64,000 nt of DNA from Rapana venosa (taxonomy: Eukaryota > Mollusca > Gastropoda > Neogastropoda > Muricidae), in NCBI GenBank assembly GCA_028751875.1, contig CM054144.1, positions 14,189,209 through 14,253,208 of the forward strand, written 5' to 3'. The position numbers and the translations under genes are program-made. The notes beneath the pieces were generated by a model. That model had not been told where the DNA came from. It saw only the letters and a list, made by a program, of their open reading frames with translations, and did no database searches. The stretch's first letter is position 1; each line of letters opens with the position of its first letter. Positions 44,131-54,659 of this stretch are shown here, in pieces.

Positions 44131-45040
44131 ACAGACAGAGAAAGTTTTGAATGGTATACCACTGGTAAAATTCATCACTCAGATTTGTTAACAATACCCC
44201 GAAACTCGTTACCAATTGTGCTATCATCAAAAAAAATATCTTCCGACTTGAACAACTCTCTCGGATTTCCAATGATTCTTCAGAAAACTTCAAAGTTGAA
44301 CTGCTCTCTGGAATTTTGCAAGAACAGACCTGGGTAGAGTTATCTCACGACCAGGATTCTTTATAAAGTCATTTCTGGGATTTTTTTAAAAACTCCGGGC
44401 CAAAATCATTGACTATTCAATTGTCTTATTTTCCACTTTCGATTTTTGTGGTCTCTGACACCGAGTTTCCCAACGGCTGCATAATTTATGGAACATATTT
44501 ACCTATTTTCTATAAAAAAAAAAAATTCCCCCATGGGGATAAGCGGGGGGATACCGTCAGTATATATAGCATCCCCCTTCTGGAAATTCTGTGCAAAGAA
44601 TTTCCCTCTTTTCTATTCCTCTCATTGTTTCTGCCTTGTTCCTTTTCTTCATGTCATCCCGTTTGTATTCTTTCTTCTTGGTCCATTCTCCTGCCTTTTT
44701 TTTCCCCAGAAAAGTTTCAGAAATAACAGTTCTCTCCCATGCAGCAGTGGGATGTGCTGGACCCGTGTTGACAGGCGCTTGACGGCAGCGCAACCCATTT
44801 GTGCTCATATGACAGACGGTAGCTGCTGTCCGAGCTTTTGAGGAAGAAGAAAAAAAAAAGCATTTCCAGGGATAAATTATCGTGAAGGTACTTCCTATTC
44901 GTTTGGTTTGATTCTGCTGGGAAAGCAAACATGTTAGCTAGTCCCGCAAGACGTCTGAAGACAAAAAGTTCTTTGAGAACTAACCAATAACTTTTTTTTT
45001 TAAATCCAGTCGGATCCAATCTTGTTCTCTTCCTCGTCGA
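44131..45040. other. Unique part of the right arm
   Basis: Aligns in reverse to 12,690-13,610 with many indels. No gene is supported. Confidence 0.5.
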
Positions 45041-45047
45041 CCGTTAC

Positions 45048-45114
45048 CTGTAGTCTGGAACTAGTCACTTCAGGCCGTTGCGCTGCTTGGTACTTTGGTT
45101 CGGCACCAGAACCC
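45048..45114 (-). other. Partner of the exon-like block, frame lost
   Basis: The splice-like flanks are kept (TATGCTGTTTTCAG before, GTAACG after), but the block is 67 bases where the left arm has 73, and the phase that is open on the left reaches TGA here after about 15 codons. Confidence 0.3.
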
Positions 45115-45292
45115 CTGAAAACAGCATAAACAACAACAACCAACCTTAGCAATCCCCACAGTTTACATGATCAAACGTATCAATTCAGTCACTTAAAAAT
45201 GTATCAATGCTATCTAAACAACCTCCCCCCCCCCCCCCCAGCCCCCCCAAAAAAACCCTGCGCATTTGAGCACGTCCACGGTTCCTAAAGAG

Positions 45293-45637
45293 GGAGGGGG
45301 ATAGCCTAGTGGTTAGAGCATTGCGCTCGTAATCTGACGATCCGAGTTCGAATCCCGTTCTAGTGGATTTTTTTCCCTGGAGTTAACATCAGTGCAGACT
45401 CCACTCTCCCCAGAAATCCTTCCGACGAGACTATAAATCGAGGCCCCGCGTGTTGACGCACACAGACTATCTTGCGCTCACGTTAAATCATGTTCCGCTT
45501 TTCGAAAGAGTAGGCCATTGAGTGCCTGTGGGAATAGATGACAAAATTTACAAAACTACATACACACGGGGAACTGGATGTAAAAAGCACGTGAGAGCTT
45601 ATTCCATTATCCTCGATATAAAAGAATAAATAAATCA
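45293..45637 (+). mobile_element. SINE family 1, best full-length copy
   Basis: About 345 bases. Head: GGGATAGCCTAGTGGTTAGA (box A), GCGCTCGTAATCTGACGATC (anticodon-position CGT), GAGTTCGAATCCCG (box B). Body: CCCTGGAGTTAACATCAGTG, CCTTCCGACGAGACTATAAA, GAGGCCCCGCGTGTTGACGC, ACGTTAAATCATGTTCCGC, AGTAGGCCATTGAGTGCCTG, CATACACACGGGGAACTGG. End: AGCTTATTCCATTATCCTCG then ATAAAAGAATAAATAAATC. The head resembles a tRNA, possibly tRNA-Thr(CGT). Boxes A and B would serve an internal RNA polymerase III promoter. Confidence 0.92.
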
Positions 45638-45800
45638 ATTAAATGAAACGGTGAACTTTTATCTCAGAAATGCACACGTAAATGATTTTCCCCTAGTCAT
45701 TTTCCGCTACATTTTTGTCAGATCTCTTAACTCGTATAATTATGAAGTAAAATAAGTTCAGAGTCTGCCGGATTAAAAGGAAAGACTTAAATCAAATCAG
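45638..45800. other. Unique spacer in the right arm
   Basis: Partner of 11,913-12,097 on the other strand; no feature. Confidence 0.6.
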
Positions 45801-47047
45801 GAGCGGGATAGCTTAGTGGTTAGAGCGTTGAGGTCGTGATCTGATGGCCCGGGTTCGAGCCACAACAGAGACGTCCGTTTGTGGGGATTTTTTGCCCTTG
45901 GCATCAGTACCGATGCCATTTCCCCGAAAGTCTTTCGGATGAGACTATAAGCCAACTCCACTTCCCTGAAAGTCCTCCGGATGAGACTATAAGCCAACTC
46001 CACTCCCCCGAAAGTCCTTCGGATGAGACTATAAACCAACTCCACTCCCCCGAAAGTCCTTCGGATGAGTCTATAAACTAACTCCACTCCCCTAAAGTCC
46101 TTCGGATGAGACTATAAACCAACTCCACTCCCCCTAAAGTCCTTCGGATGAGACTATAAACCAACTCCACTCCCCTGAAAGTCCTTCGGATGAGACTATA
46201 AACCAACTCCACTCCCCCTAAAGTCTTTCGAATGAGACTATAAACCAACTCCACTCCCCCTAAAGTCCTTCGGATGAGACTATAAACCAACTCCACTCCC
46301 CCTAAAGTCCTTCGGATGAGACTATAAACCAACTCCACTCCCCTGAAAGTCCTTCGGATGAGACTATAAACCAACTCCACTCCCCCTAAAGTCTTTCGAA
46401 TGAGACTATAAACCAACTCCACACCCCCTAAAGTCCTTCGGATGAGACTATAACCCAACTCCACTCCCCCTAAAGTCCTTCGGATGAGACTATAAACCAA
46501 CTCCACTCCCCCTAAAGTCCTTCGGATGAGACTATAAACCAACTCCACTCCCCCTAAAGTCCTTCGGATGAGACTATAAACCAACTCCACTCCCCCTAAA
46601 GTCTTTCGGATGAGACTATAAACCAACTCCACTCCCCCTAAAGTCCTTCGGATGAGACTATAAACCAACTCCACTCCCCCTAAAGTCCTTCGGTTGAGAC
46701 TATAAACCAACTCCACTCCCCCTAAAGTCCTTCGGATGAGACTATAAGCCAACTCCACTCCCCTGAAAGTCCTTCGGATGAGACTATAAACCAACTCCAC
46801 TCCCCCTAAAGTCCTTCGGATGAGACTATAAGCCAACTCCACTCCCCTGAAAGTCCTTCGGATGAGACTATAAGCCAACTCCACTTCCCCGAAAGTCCTT
46901 CCGATGAAACTATATACCGAGGTCCGATGTGCGAACACACTTAAAAACATCTTACGCACACATTAAAACCCAAGAAGAGTAGGCTTTTGCGTGTGGAAGG
47001 AAGCAGATAATATATTAACCAAAAAAATGCAAACACACTGGTGTATT
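45801..47047 (+). mobile_element. SINE family 1 carrying an internal 24-copy minisatellite
   Basis: Head GCGGGATAGCTTAGTGGTTA and box-B-like GGGTTCGAGCC open the element. The normal CAGTACCGATGCCATTTCCC start of the body leads into the array, and the body resumes at 46,905 with CTATATACCGAGGTCCGATG, GTGCGAACACACTTAAAAAC and CACACATTAAAACC. The partner at 11,450-11,912 has about five decayed modules, so the array already existed at duplication and has since grown or been homogenised here. Confidence 0.9.
45915..46912. repeat. 42-bp minisatellite, 24 copies, from the SINE body
   Basis: Unit: AACTCCACTCCCCCTAAAGT followed by CCTTCGGATGAGACTATAAACC. I count 24 copies of the (T/C)CGGATGAGACTATAA phrase or close variants. 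As 42 is a multiple of three, the minus strand stays open for 293 codons with a 14-residue period (GGVELVYSLIRRTL). The frame has no start codon context or domain that would support a protein. Confidence 0.97.
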
Positions 47048-47194
47048 TAGACAATCTCCTCCGAAGTCAGAATGCAGCTTCCTTAAAGGTTGGGGGGGGG
47101 GGAGGGAAGTGGTCGCATACACAAAAATCTCACCTTGGAGAGAGAACCTTGAATCTCTAACAGAGGAACTAACAAACAAAAAGTGTGTGTAACT

Positions 47195-47535
47195 TACATT
47201 TTTGAGTTGTGGATACTGCTCCGGCGATGATGTTGTTCTTGATACTGCTCGACGATGATGTTGCTCTTGATCCTGCTCCGACGTTTTTGTTCTTGATACT
47301 GCTCCGACGATGATGTTGCTCTTGATACTGCTCTGACGATGATGTTCTTAATACTGCTCTGACGATGATGTTCTTGATACTGCTCTGAGGACGATGTTGT
47401 TCTTGATACTGCTCTGACGATTTTCTTGATACTGCTCCGACGACGATGTTGTTCTTGATGCTGCTCCGACGACGATTTTGTTCTCGATGTTGCTCGATGA
47501 CGATGTTTCGCTTGATACAGCTGCGGCAAAGATGC
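47195..47535. repeat. Minisatellite of 26-29 bp (right arm array)
   Basis: Reverse complement of the 8,890-10,490 unit: GATGATGTTGTTCTTGATAC then TGCTCCGAC, about 12 copies. Units lacking GTT give the 26-base variant. Confidence 0.93.
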
Positions 47536-47574
47536 GGCAAAGATGTTGCGATGATCTTGCTCTCCACTTTCTCC

Positions 47575-47714
47575 AAACACTCTCTCTCTCTTTTCCACTC
47601 TCTCTTCTCCACTCTCACTCTCTGTCTCTCTCTCTTCTCCACCCTCTCTGCTTTCTCTTCCTCACCCTCTCTCTCACTCTCTCTCTTTTCTCCACCTCTG
47701 TCTCTGTTCTCCAC

Positions 47715-47751
<37 letters not shown>

Positions 47752-48597
47752 GTCTCTCTCTTCTCCACCCTCGCCCTCTCTCCCTCTTGCTCTCTCTTCT
47801 CCACCCTCTATCTATCTCTTTCTCTACTCTCTCTCTATCTCTGTCTTCGCCTTTCTCTCTCTCTCTCTCATCCTCACCCTCTCTCTCTCTATTTATCTCA
47901 TTTCTCCCCCTCTCCCCCTCTCTCTCTCTTCTCTACCCTCTCTCTCTCTTCCCCACTGTTTCTCTCTCTATCTCTTTCTCTTTCTACCCTCTCTCTCTAC
48001 CTCCCTCCACCCTCTCTCTCTCCCTCCCTCCCTCCTCTCTCTCTATCTATCTTCTCCACCCTCTATCTCTCTTGTCTTCACTCTCTCTTTCCACCCTCTC
48101 TCTCTCTTTCTTCTCCACCTCTCTCTCTCTCTTCCCCCCCATCTCTCTCTCCAATTCTCTCTTTTCCACTCTCTTTCTCTCTTCTCCACTCTCTCTCTTT
48201 TCTCCACCCTTTCTCTCTTCTCCACTTCTCTTTTCCACCCCCCCTCTCTCTCCCTCTCCTCTCTACCCTCCTTCTCTTCTCTTCTTAACTCTCCCTCTCT
48301 TCTCCACCCTCTCCCTCTATTTCTTTTCTCCACCCTCTCTCTCTTCTCCAAACACTCTCGCTCTGTCTCTCTCTTTTCCCCCCTCTATCTCTTCTGCACC
48401 CTCTCTTCTCCACCCTCTATCTCTCTTCCCCACCCTCTCTCCCTCTTCTCCATTCTCTCTCTCTATCTCTTTGTTCTCCTTCTCTTCTCGTCTCTCTTCT
48501 CCACACCACTCATATCTCTCTCTTATTCTCCATCCTCTCTCTCTTCACTCTCTCTCTTCTTCGCTCTCTCTTCTCTATTTTCTTCTCTCACTCAGAT
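47575..48597. repeat. Polypyrimidine minisatellite (CTCTTCTCCACCCTC units)
   Basis: Over 1 kb of CT-rich DNA with the core TCTCTTCTCCACCCTCTCTC recurring every 20-40 bases. The 280- and 373-residue frames are Ser/Leu translations of it. Same family, opposite strand, as 48,820-50,905, 52,050-52,375, 58,755-59,532 and 60,110-61,835. Confidence 0.95.
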
Positions 48598-48685
48598 GAG
48601 AGAGGGATGGGAGAAGAGGAGAGAGAGAGAGATGAGAGAGAATTGAGGGATTGGAGATGAGCAGGAGAAGAGAGAGAGAGAGGGT
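48598..48685. repeat. Purine-rich segment after the strand switch
   Basis: GATGAGAGAGGGATGGGAGA; the first purine block right after the pyrimidine array. Confidence 0.9.
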
Positions 48686-48768
48686 CGGGATAGCCTAGTG
48701 GTTTAGAAACATTGCGCTTGCAATTGACGGACCCTGGTTCGATTCCCATTCAAGGACTTATTTTCTCC
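48686..48768 (+). mobile_element. SINE family 1 head only
   Basis: GTCGGGATAGCCTAGTGGTT (box A), GCGCTTGCAATTGACGGACC, CTGGTTCGATTCCC (box B). It ends after about 80 bases at ATTCAAGGACTTATTTTCTC, where the CT repeat starts. Confidence 0.88.
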
Positions 48769-48819
48769 TCTTCTTCTCTCTCCCTCTCTCTCTCTCTCTC
48801 TTCTCCACCCTCTCTCTCT
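48769..48819. repeat. Short CT segment
   Basis: CTCTCTCTTCTCCACCCTCT; a pyrimidine piece before the second strand switch at 48,820. Confidence 0.9.
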
Positions 48820-50905
48820 GAGTGAGAGAGAAAATAGAGAGAGAGGCGAGAGAGATGAGAGAGAGAGTAAAGAAGGTGTGAGAGGGTGGAGAGAGAGAGA
48901 TAGAGTGAGTGTGTGGAGAAGCGAGAGCGAGAGAGGGAGGAGAACAAGAGATAGAGAGAGAGAATGGAGAAGAGGTAGAGAGAGGGTGGGGAAGAGAGAA
49001 TAGAGGGTGGAGAAGAGGCCGGTGCAGAAGAGATAAGAGGGTTGGAAAAGAGAGGCAAGGACAGAGCGAGAGTGTTTGGGAAGAGAGAGAGGGTTGGAGA
49101 AAGAGAGAGGAGACGGGTGGAGAAGGACGGGAGGTTAAGAAGAGAGAGGAGAAGGAGGGTAGGAGAGGAGGGGAGAGGAGAGGGGGGTGGAAAAGAGAGA
49201 GTGTGAGAAGAGAGAAAGGGTGTGAAAGAAAAGAGACGAGAGAGTGGAGAAGAGAGAAGAGTGTGGAGAAGAGGGAATTGGTGAGAGAGATGGGGGAGAA
49301 GAGAGAGGAGAGGGAGGCGAAGTAAAGAGAGAGAGTAGGGGGGAGAGAGAGAGATGAGAGAGGGTGGAGAAGAAAGAGAGAGAGATGGTGGGGAGAAGAG
49401 AGAGAGAGGGGTGGAGAGAAAGAGAGAGAGAGGGAGTGGAGAGAAGAGAGAGTTGAAGACAATGAGAGATAGAGGGTGGAGTAAGATAGATAGAGAGAGA
49501 GGAGGGGGGAGGGCGAGATGAGAGGGTGGAGGGAGGTGGAAGGGAGAGGAGGGTTAGAGAAGAGAAAGAGATTAGAGAGGAGAACAGAGGGGAGAGAGAG
49601 AGAGGGTAGAGAAGAGAGAGAGAGGGGGGGGATGAGCGGGGGAAGAAATGAGGATAAATAGAGAGAGAGTTTAGAGGGTTGGAGGATGAGAGAGTGAGAG
49701 AAAGATCGCAGACAGAGATAGAGAGAGAGTAGAAGAAGAGAGATAGATTAGAGTGGTGAGAGAGAGAGGCAAGAGGGAGAGATGGGCGAGGGTGGAGAAG
49801 AGGAGATAGAGAGAGGGTGGGAGAAGAGAGAGATGAGAGAGAGAGAGAGAGTCAGACAGACAGACAGACAGACAGGACAGATAGTGGAGAACAGAGACAG
49901 AGGGTGAGAAAAGACTGAGAGAGAGTGAGAGAGAGGGTGAGGAAGAGGAAAGCCGAGAGGGGGAGAAAGAGTAGACAGAGGAGAGACAGAGAGTGAGAGT
50001 GGAAAGCTGTGAGTGGATAAAGTGAAGAGTGAGTGTTTGGAGAAGTGGAAGAAGATGACGAGTGTGAGAGAGAGGGTGGAGAAGAGAGAGACAGAGAGGA
50101 TGGAGAAGAGAGAGACAGAAGAAGTGTTCGGGAGAAAGATGAGAGTCGAGAAGAGAGAGCGTGTGTTTGGAGAAAGTGGAGTAGAGAGAGTCCAGAATGT
50201 TGAGTAGAGAGAGACAGCGAGAGAAAAAAGTGGATAGAGAAGAGAGAGAGAAGATTGTTGAGAAGAGAGAGCAGCGAGAGAAAAGTGGAGAAGAGGAGAG
50301 CGGAGAGAGAATGAAGAAGAGAGAGAGAGAGAGGGGGGAGAAGGAGAGAGACAGAGACAGGAGAGAGACTGAGTGGAGAACAGAGAGCGAGAGGGTGGAG
50401 AGGGAGAGAGAGATTGTGAAGAAGAGAGAGACAGAGTGGGTGGAGAAGAGATGAGTCAGAGAGAGTTGTGTTTTGGAGAAGAGAGAGAGTGTGAGAGATA
50501 AAAGGGATAAGAGATAGGAGGGAGTGAATGTTGAGAGTGAGAGAGAGAGTAGAGGAAAGTGGACGAAGTATGAGAGTGAGAGAGAGTGAAGATTGAGAGG
50601 AGAGGGTGGAGACGAGAGAGTGTGTGGTTGTGTGGAGAAGATGGAGAGCGAGAAACAGGGATCGGAGAAGAGAGAGATAGAGAGTGAGGATGGAGATGAG
50701 AGAGATAGAGGATGGTGGGAAAGAGAGAGAGAGAGGGTGGATAGAGGAGAGGGTTCAACAGACAGAGAGAGGTTGGAAAAGAAGAGAAGAGACCATGAGC
50801 GAGGATGTATATGGAAGAAGAGGGAAAGTGTGGAGAGGAAGAGATGAGAAAGAGAGAGAGAGATAATGGGAGAAGAGAGAGAGAGAGAGATTGTGAAAAG
50901 CAGAG
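48820..50905. repeat. Polypurine minisatellite (GGGTGGAGAAGAGAG units), about 2.1 kb
   Basis: Tandem GAGAGAGGGTGGAGAAGAGA units of 20-40 bases with GTGTTTGGAGAA and GACAGACAGACA variants. The 425-residue minus-strand frame is a repeat translation. Confidence 0.95.
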
Positions 50906-52049
50906 AACTCTGAACTTCTGAACTATGAATGTGTTTAATATGTAACATTGAGCCTTAGGCACAATTACACGGAGTTTGGGGGAAGGAGGGAGGAATCCAA
51001 CATCTGGTCATATTTCAGTGACCATAGTATATGGAAGAAATGAAAAACAAACCAACAACACCGTTTCAAGTGAATCGTCGCCAACGTGAATCTAGGTCTT
51101 GAGATATGAATAGATAAACAAGCTATTTGACTGCGTTGAAATATTGCTAATAGCTATACCAAAATCGGTAGGAATAAAAATTGTAATATTTCCATTAGGT
51201 TGATAGAAACAATATTTGTAGAGACAGTTCTTATGTGACAACGTATCAATTAAGTCACATTATGAACAAACTATTTCTTCCTTCTTTCATGGAAGGGAAT
51301 ATGTATTGGATGTTAATGACTGTGTTCTCCATTTGATGTTTTGGTTAGCTATGATAATTGGTGATCATCCAATAATTCGTTAAAAACGCTATCCTTAAAT
51401 GGAAGTACATGGCATTCAAACAAAAAAATGGGCTTCGTTTTCTAATTTTGTTTTACTAAACGGACAAAAGTTTTCTGCTCATTTGCATGTATCTACAAAC
51501 TTTGTTTTAAAGAGGTTAAAACACTCTACCTAGCTTGTGTTATAGCACTCTAAAAATATATGTCTATTGAGTTAATGTAGTATTCTTTTTTTCAAAAATA
51601 GTTTTTTAAATGATCTATAGTTTTCATATATCTCTTTATCTATTATGGTTCCATAAACACTCTTGGGTAAACTATCGATTAATCTCGCTTCAAAAATGAC
51701 AAAATGCTTTTAAATCACCAACACCTTGTATGTAACCACAAATATTGATCCAGTTTCACATAAAATTTTCTCTTATTTTTGACACCCAGCATTCTTTCCA
51801 TTGTTAATCAATTTCTACGAGCTTTGGTAATCACTGTATGGCAAATCTGTTTGACTCAGTTGTTAGAAGCTAAACCTAGTACTCTATATTACATTTGTAT
51901 AAGAATTAATATAAAGTGGATATCTACCCTGTACAACCATACACCTTTTTATTTGGTGTTCTTATCGGTACGCCTAAAAAATCTCTTGCTGCCATCAAGT
52001 GAACTTTTTCTATATGTCCAATTTTACTTAGACCCCAGATTTTCTGAAG
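50906..52049. other. AT-rich unique sequence, no gene seen
   Basis: About 1.1 kb between polypurine arrays. Minus-strand translation is interrupted throughout; short readable runs exist but match no family I can name. It might be an old transposon. Confidence 0.45.
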
Positions 52050-52072
52050 AGAGAGAGTGAGAGAGGTGGAGA

Positions 52073-52104
<32 letters not shown>

Positions 52105-52378
52105 TGAGAGAGGTAGGGTGGAGAAGAGAGATAGATAGAGAGACAGTGGAGAAGAGTGAGAGAGGGTGGAGAAATGAGAGAGAGATAGAGAGAGAGACAA
52201 GTGGAGAAGAGAGAGAGAGAGAGGGTGGAGAAGAGAGAGAGATAGAGAGAGAGACAGTGGAGAAGAGAGAAAGAGAGGGTGGAGAAGAGAGAGAGATAGA
52301 GAGAGAGGGGGTGGAGAAATGAGAGAGATAGAAAGAGAGAGGGAGAGGGTGGAGAAATGAGAGAAATAGAGGAGAGAG
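52050..52378. repeat. Polypurine minisatellite, short block
   Basis: GAGAGGTGGAGAAGAGAGAG units, regular at about 37-48 bases (GGTGGAGAA...GATAGAGAGAGAGACAGTGG). Confidence 0.95.
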
Positions 52379-52481
52379 TTCAGACTTCAGACTTTACAAT
52401 ACACAATACAAGGGAATGATGGGCGTACGGAGTGAGCATATGACTGAGTGTTTATAAACACGTTACTATCAATGTATCTCT

Positions 52482-53076
52482 TCAAGTGTCCGGTCTGGTC
52501 CTGCAGACATCAACGATCATGGCTCTCCATTCTTCCCTGTTCTCAGTCCCTCTCATGAGCTCATTGTTGATGCCCTCTTTATTCGTTGCGAATTTGTTTA
52601 AGCTGTCTGTGAATTTGTGCGTTGTCTTCCTCTGCTCTTGTTTCCACAGATTTTGCCACTCCATAACTGTTTCTCTAGTCCATCAGCCCTGATTATATGG
52701 CCGAAAAATTTGAGCTGTCTTTCTCTGATGATGTTGAGAAGGGATCTTTTGTATCCAGCCATTTCCATTACTTCTGCATTTGTTTTTCTTTTTGTCCATG
52801 AGACTTTCATGATTTTCCGGATGAACTACATCTCCACTGCTTCTAGTCGCTGTTCTGTGTCTTTGGCTAGGGTCCAGCACTCACATCCGTACAGAAGAAT
52901 GGACCATACGCAGGCTCTCACAACATGGATCTTTGTCTTGAGGCTTATCTTACTGTTGGTAAAAATGCATTTCATGTTGTTAAAAGTTGCCTTAGATTGA
53001 CCGATTCTCTTCTTGATTTCTGTGTCACACTTGCCGTCCGGGGTGATGATAGTACAACCAAGGTATTTAAAGGTGT
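52482..53076 (-). pseudogene. C-terminal region of the interrupted LINE
   Basis: After a one-base shift near 53,075 the minus strand reads VNTFKYLGCTIITPDGKC, EIKKRIGQSK, then LYGCECWTL near 52,880, MKVSWTKRKTNAEVMEMAG, LLNIIRERQLKFFGHIIRAD, GKICGNKSRGRQRT, and REEWRAMIVDV. These are the usual C-terminal RTE blocks, spread over three frames. Confidence 0.87.
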
Positions 53077-54066
53077 TTACTTGTCTGCTCCTTTACAGGC
53101 TATGTTGCATTGTGGTATAACAGCTTTTTTCGAGATCACCATGCATTCTGTCTTCTTTGCATTGAGCTGTAATCCTTTCTTTTCGCTTTCGTCTGTTACT
53201 GCTGTTAAAATCTTTTGCAGTATTTCTTCAGAGTCGGCGATAAGGACTGTGTCATCTGCATATCTCAGGTTGTTGATGTTGTGGCCACCTACACTAATTC
53301 CCTCATGATTCTCAATATTTCGTAGAATTATTTCACTATATACATTAAATAAATCAGGTGAGAACACGCAGCCCTGCCTCACACCCCTGCAGATTGGTCT
53401 ATATTTACTGACATCATTGTCGACTCTAATGGCTGCCTCCTGTTCCCAATATATGTTTCTGAGGACTCGAAGATCTTTCCCGTCGATGTATAGCCCTGCC
53501 AGAATATCAAACAAGTCGGAGTGTCATACTTTGTCGAACACTTTTGAGTAATCAATGAAGCAGAGGTACAGGTCTTTCTGGACCTCGATGGATCTTTCCA
53601 TGAGAGTTTTCAATGCGAAGATTGCATTTCTGGTGCCTTTGTCTGCCATGAATCCAAATTGCGTTTCTGATATTTCTGGGAGTATTTTAGTTCCCATTCT
53701 CTTCATGAGTATTCTTAAAAGAACTTTGGTGAGGTGACTCATCAGGCTGATTGTACGATGTTGGTCACATCCAGCTGTGCCCGGTTTCTTAGGGATCGCA
53801 ATGTAGATGGACTTCTTCATATCTGTCGGAATCTCTCCTGTGTCATATATATTGTTTAGTAGTTTTGTGACTGCCTTAATTCCCACTTCATCCAGGGCTG
53901 TTATCAATTCAGATGGGATATCATCAGGTCCTGGCGCCTTTCCACTTTTCATCTTGCTGAGTAAATGTCTCACCTCGTCTTCCATGATTATGTGGCCATC
54001 TTCGTTGCTAATATGAGGAGGTGGACCTCTGTCGTCGTGTATAACTCTTCGATGTATTCTGACCAC
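53077..54066 (-). pseudogene. Reverse transcriptase of the interrupted LINE, one stop
   Basis: One frame except for TGA at 53,524-53,526. Fingers: MKSGKAPGPDDIPSELITAL, AIPKKPGTAGCDQHRTISLM, ETQFGFMADKGTRNAIFAL. Motif A: CFIDYSKVFDKV, then the stop (TGA-C, read as a likely CGA arginine codon altered at a CpG). Next: HSDLFDILAGLYIDG, GVRQGCVFSPDLFNVYSE, the catalytic YADDTVLIAD (53,240-53,268), and KKGLQLNAKKTECMVIS. The catalytic aspartates survive. Motif A has FIDYSKVFD where relatives have SKAFD. Confidence 0.93.
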
Positions 54067-54401
54067 CTGTTAAGAATATCTTCTTTTTCCATGAGTATTT
54101 TCAACCATCTCTCGACTTTATACAACCTTGTTTTGCAGATGATTTCTTCCCTGTCACATTCTTTTATTTTTTCATGCATAATTTGCTATCAAAATTGCAT
54201 TCGTTTTCAATTTCCTTGCTACTGTATATTTATCCATTCTTCTTGGCTTCATAACACATTTTTCTTAACCAGTTTGTCGAGTTATTTATACTTCTTTTCA
54301 TCTACTTTTGCTTTCTTCCTGTTTTCCCATTAGGTTTAAAATCTCGGAGCTCATCCACTTCTTATGTTCCTTTCTATTTATGACTGGTATATATTCTTTT
54401 C
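54067..54401 (-). pseudogene. Linker region of the interrupted LINE
   Basis: The minus strand gives EKEDILNRWSEYIEELYT, CKTRLYKVERWLKILM and KIKECDREEI in a frame with several stops, the usual pre-RT linker. Confidence 0.75.
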
Positions 54402-54659
54402 AGGTCAGGTCAGAGACTCCCTCTGCTACTGGTAACCATGTAACCCAGTACCACCTGCCACATGTGGGGAGTAAACCCAATCAAAAAATCCGACCTGGAG
54501 AGGGATGGGCTCCGCCAGGTTTGATTTGCCCAAGATACACCAATGACAAAGACAGCCAGAATTTCCATACCGGATCGGTCGTCGCCCGGGTTACCAAGGA
54601 CCGCGCCTTCTGTTGCTCATCAGGACAGAGGTCGAAAGTATGCTACTGATGTAAAACAC

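Larger units (their letters stand above)
39510..47535. repeat. Right arm of the diverged inverted duplication
   Basis: This block is the reverse complement of about 8,890-18,950, in collinear order. Anchors: 39,525-39,655 with 18,776-18,911; 40,050-40,125 with 18,201-18,280; 40,785-40,850 with 17,266-17,330; 41,800-41,915 with 16,105-16,210; 42,028-42,288 with 15,710-15,940; 43,145-43,215 with 14,550-14,640; 45,048-45,114 with 12,612-12,684; 45,293-45,637 with 12,098-12,440; 47,195-47,535 with 8,890-10,490. By eye the unique anchors agree at roughly 80-90% with many small indels. It starts at a poly-G run whose partner is the C-rich tract near 18,960. Confidence 0.93.
52400..54401 (-). mobile_element. 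RTE-like LINE, 3' part, interrupted by a second LINE
   Basis: Read on the minus strand: linker, RT and C-terminal region of a LINE different from the 30-kb and 54-kb family. It continues beyond the plus-strand LINE at 57,452-57,650, where the minus strand reads linker sequence such as KIGKKFDGLDQL. TATTCTTTT occurs at both break points (54,392-54,400 and 57,453-57,461). The 3' end lies near 52,400, beside a polypurine array; no clear tail is visible. It is older than the element inside it. Confidence 0.92.

Noticed and set aside
44591..44782. Signal-peptide-like frame conserved between arms (partner 12,907-13,143)
   Set aside because: Both begin with GTG, not ATG, and similarity is explained by the inverted duplication. 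Frames diverge after about 15 residues.
45293..45370. Functional tRNA gene
   Set aside because: Boxes A and B are good, but the anticodon stem does not pair well and the sequence continues into the SINE body. Best read as a SINE head.
46078..46959. 293-residue protein with 14-residue repeats
   Set aside because: Each repeat is a 42-bp SINE module; the frame stays open only because 42 is a multiple of three. Kept as a repeat finding instead of a gene.
49671..50948. 425-residue minus-strand frame
   Set aside because: Same cause: translation of the GGTGGAGAAGAGAG array.
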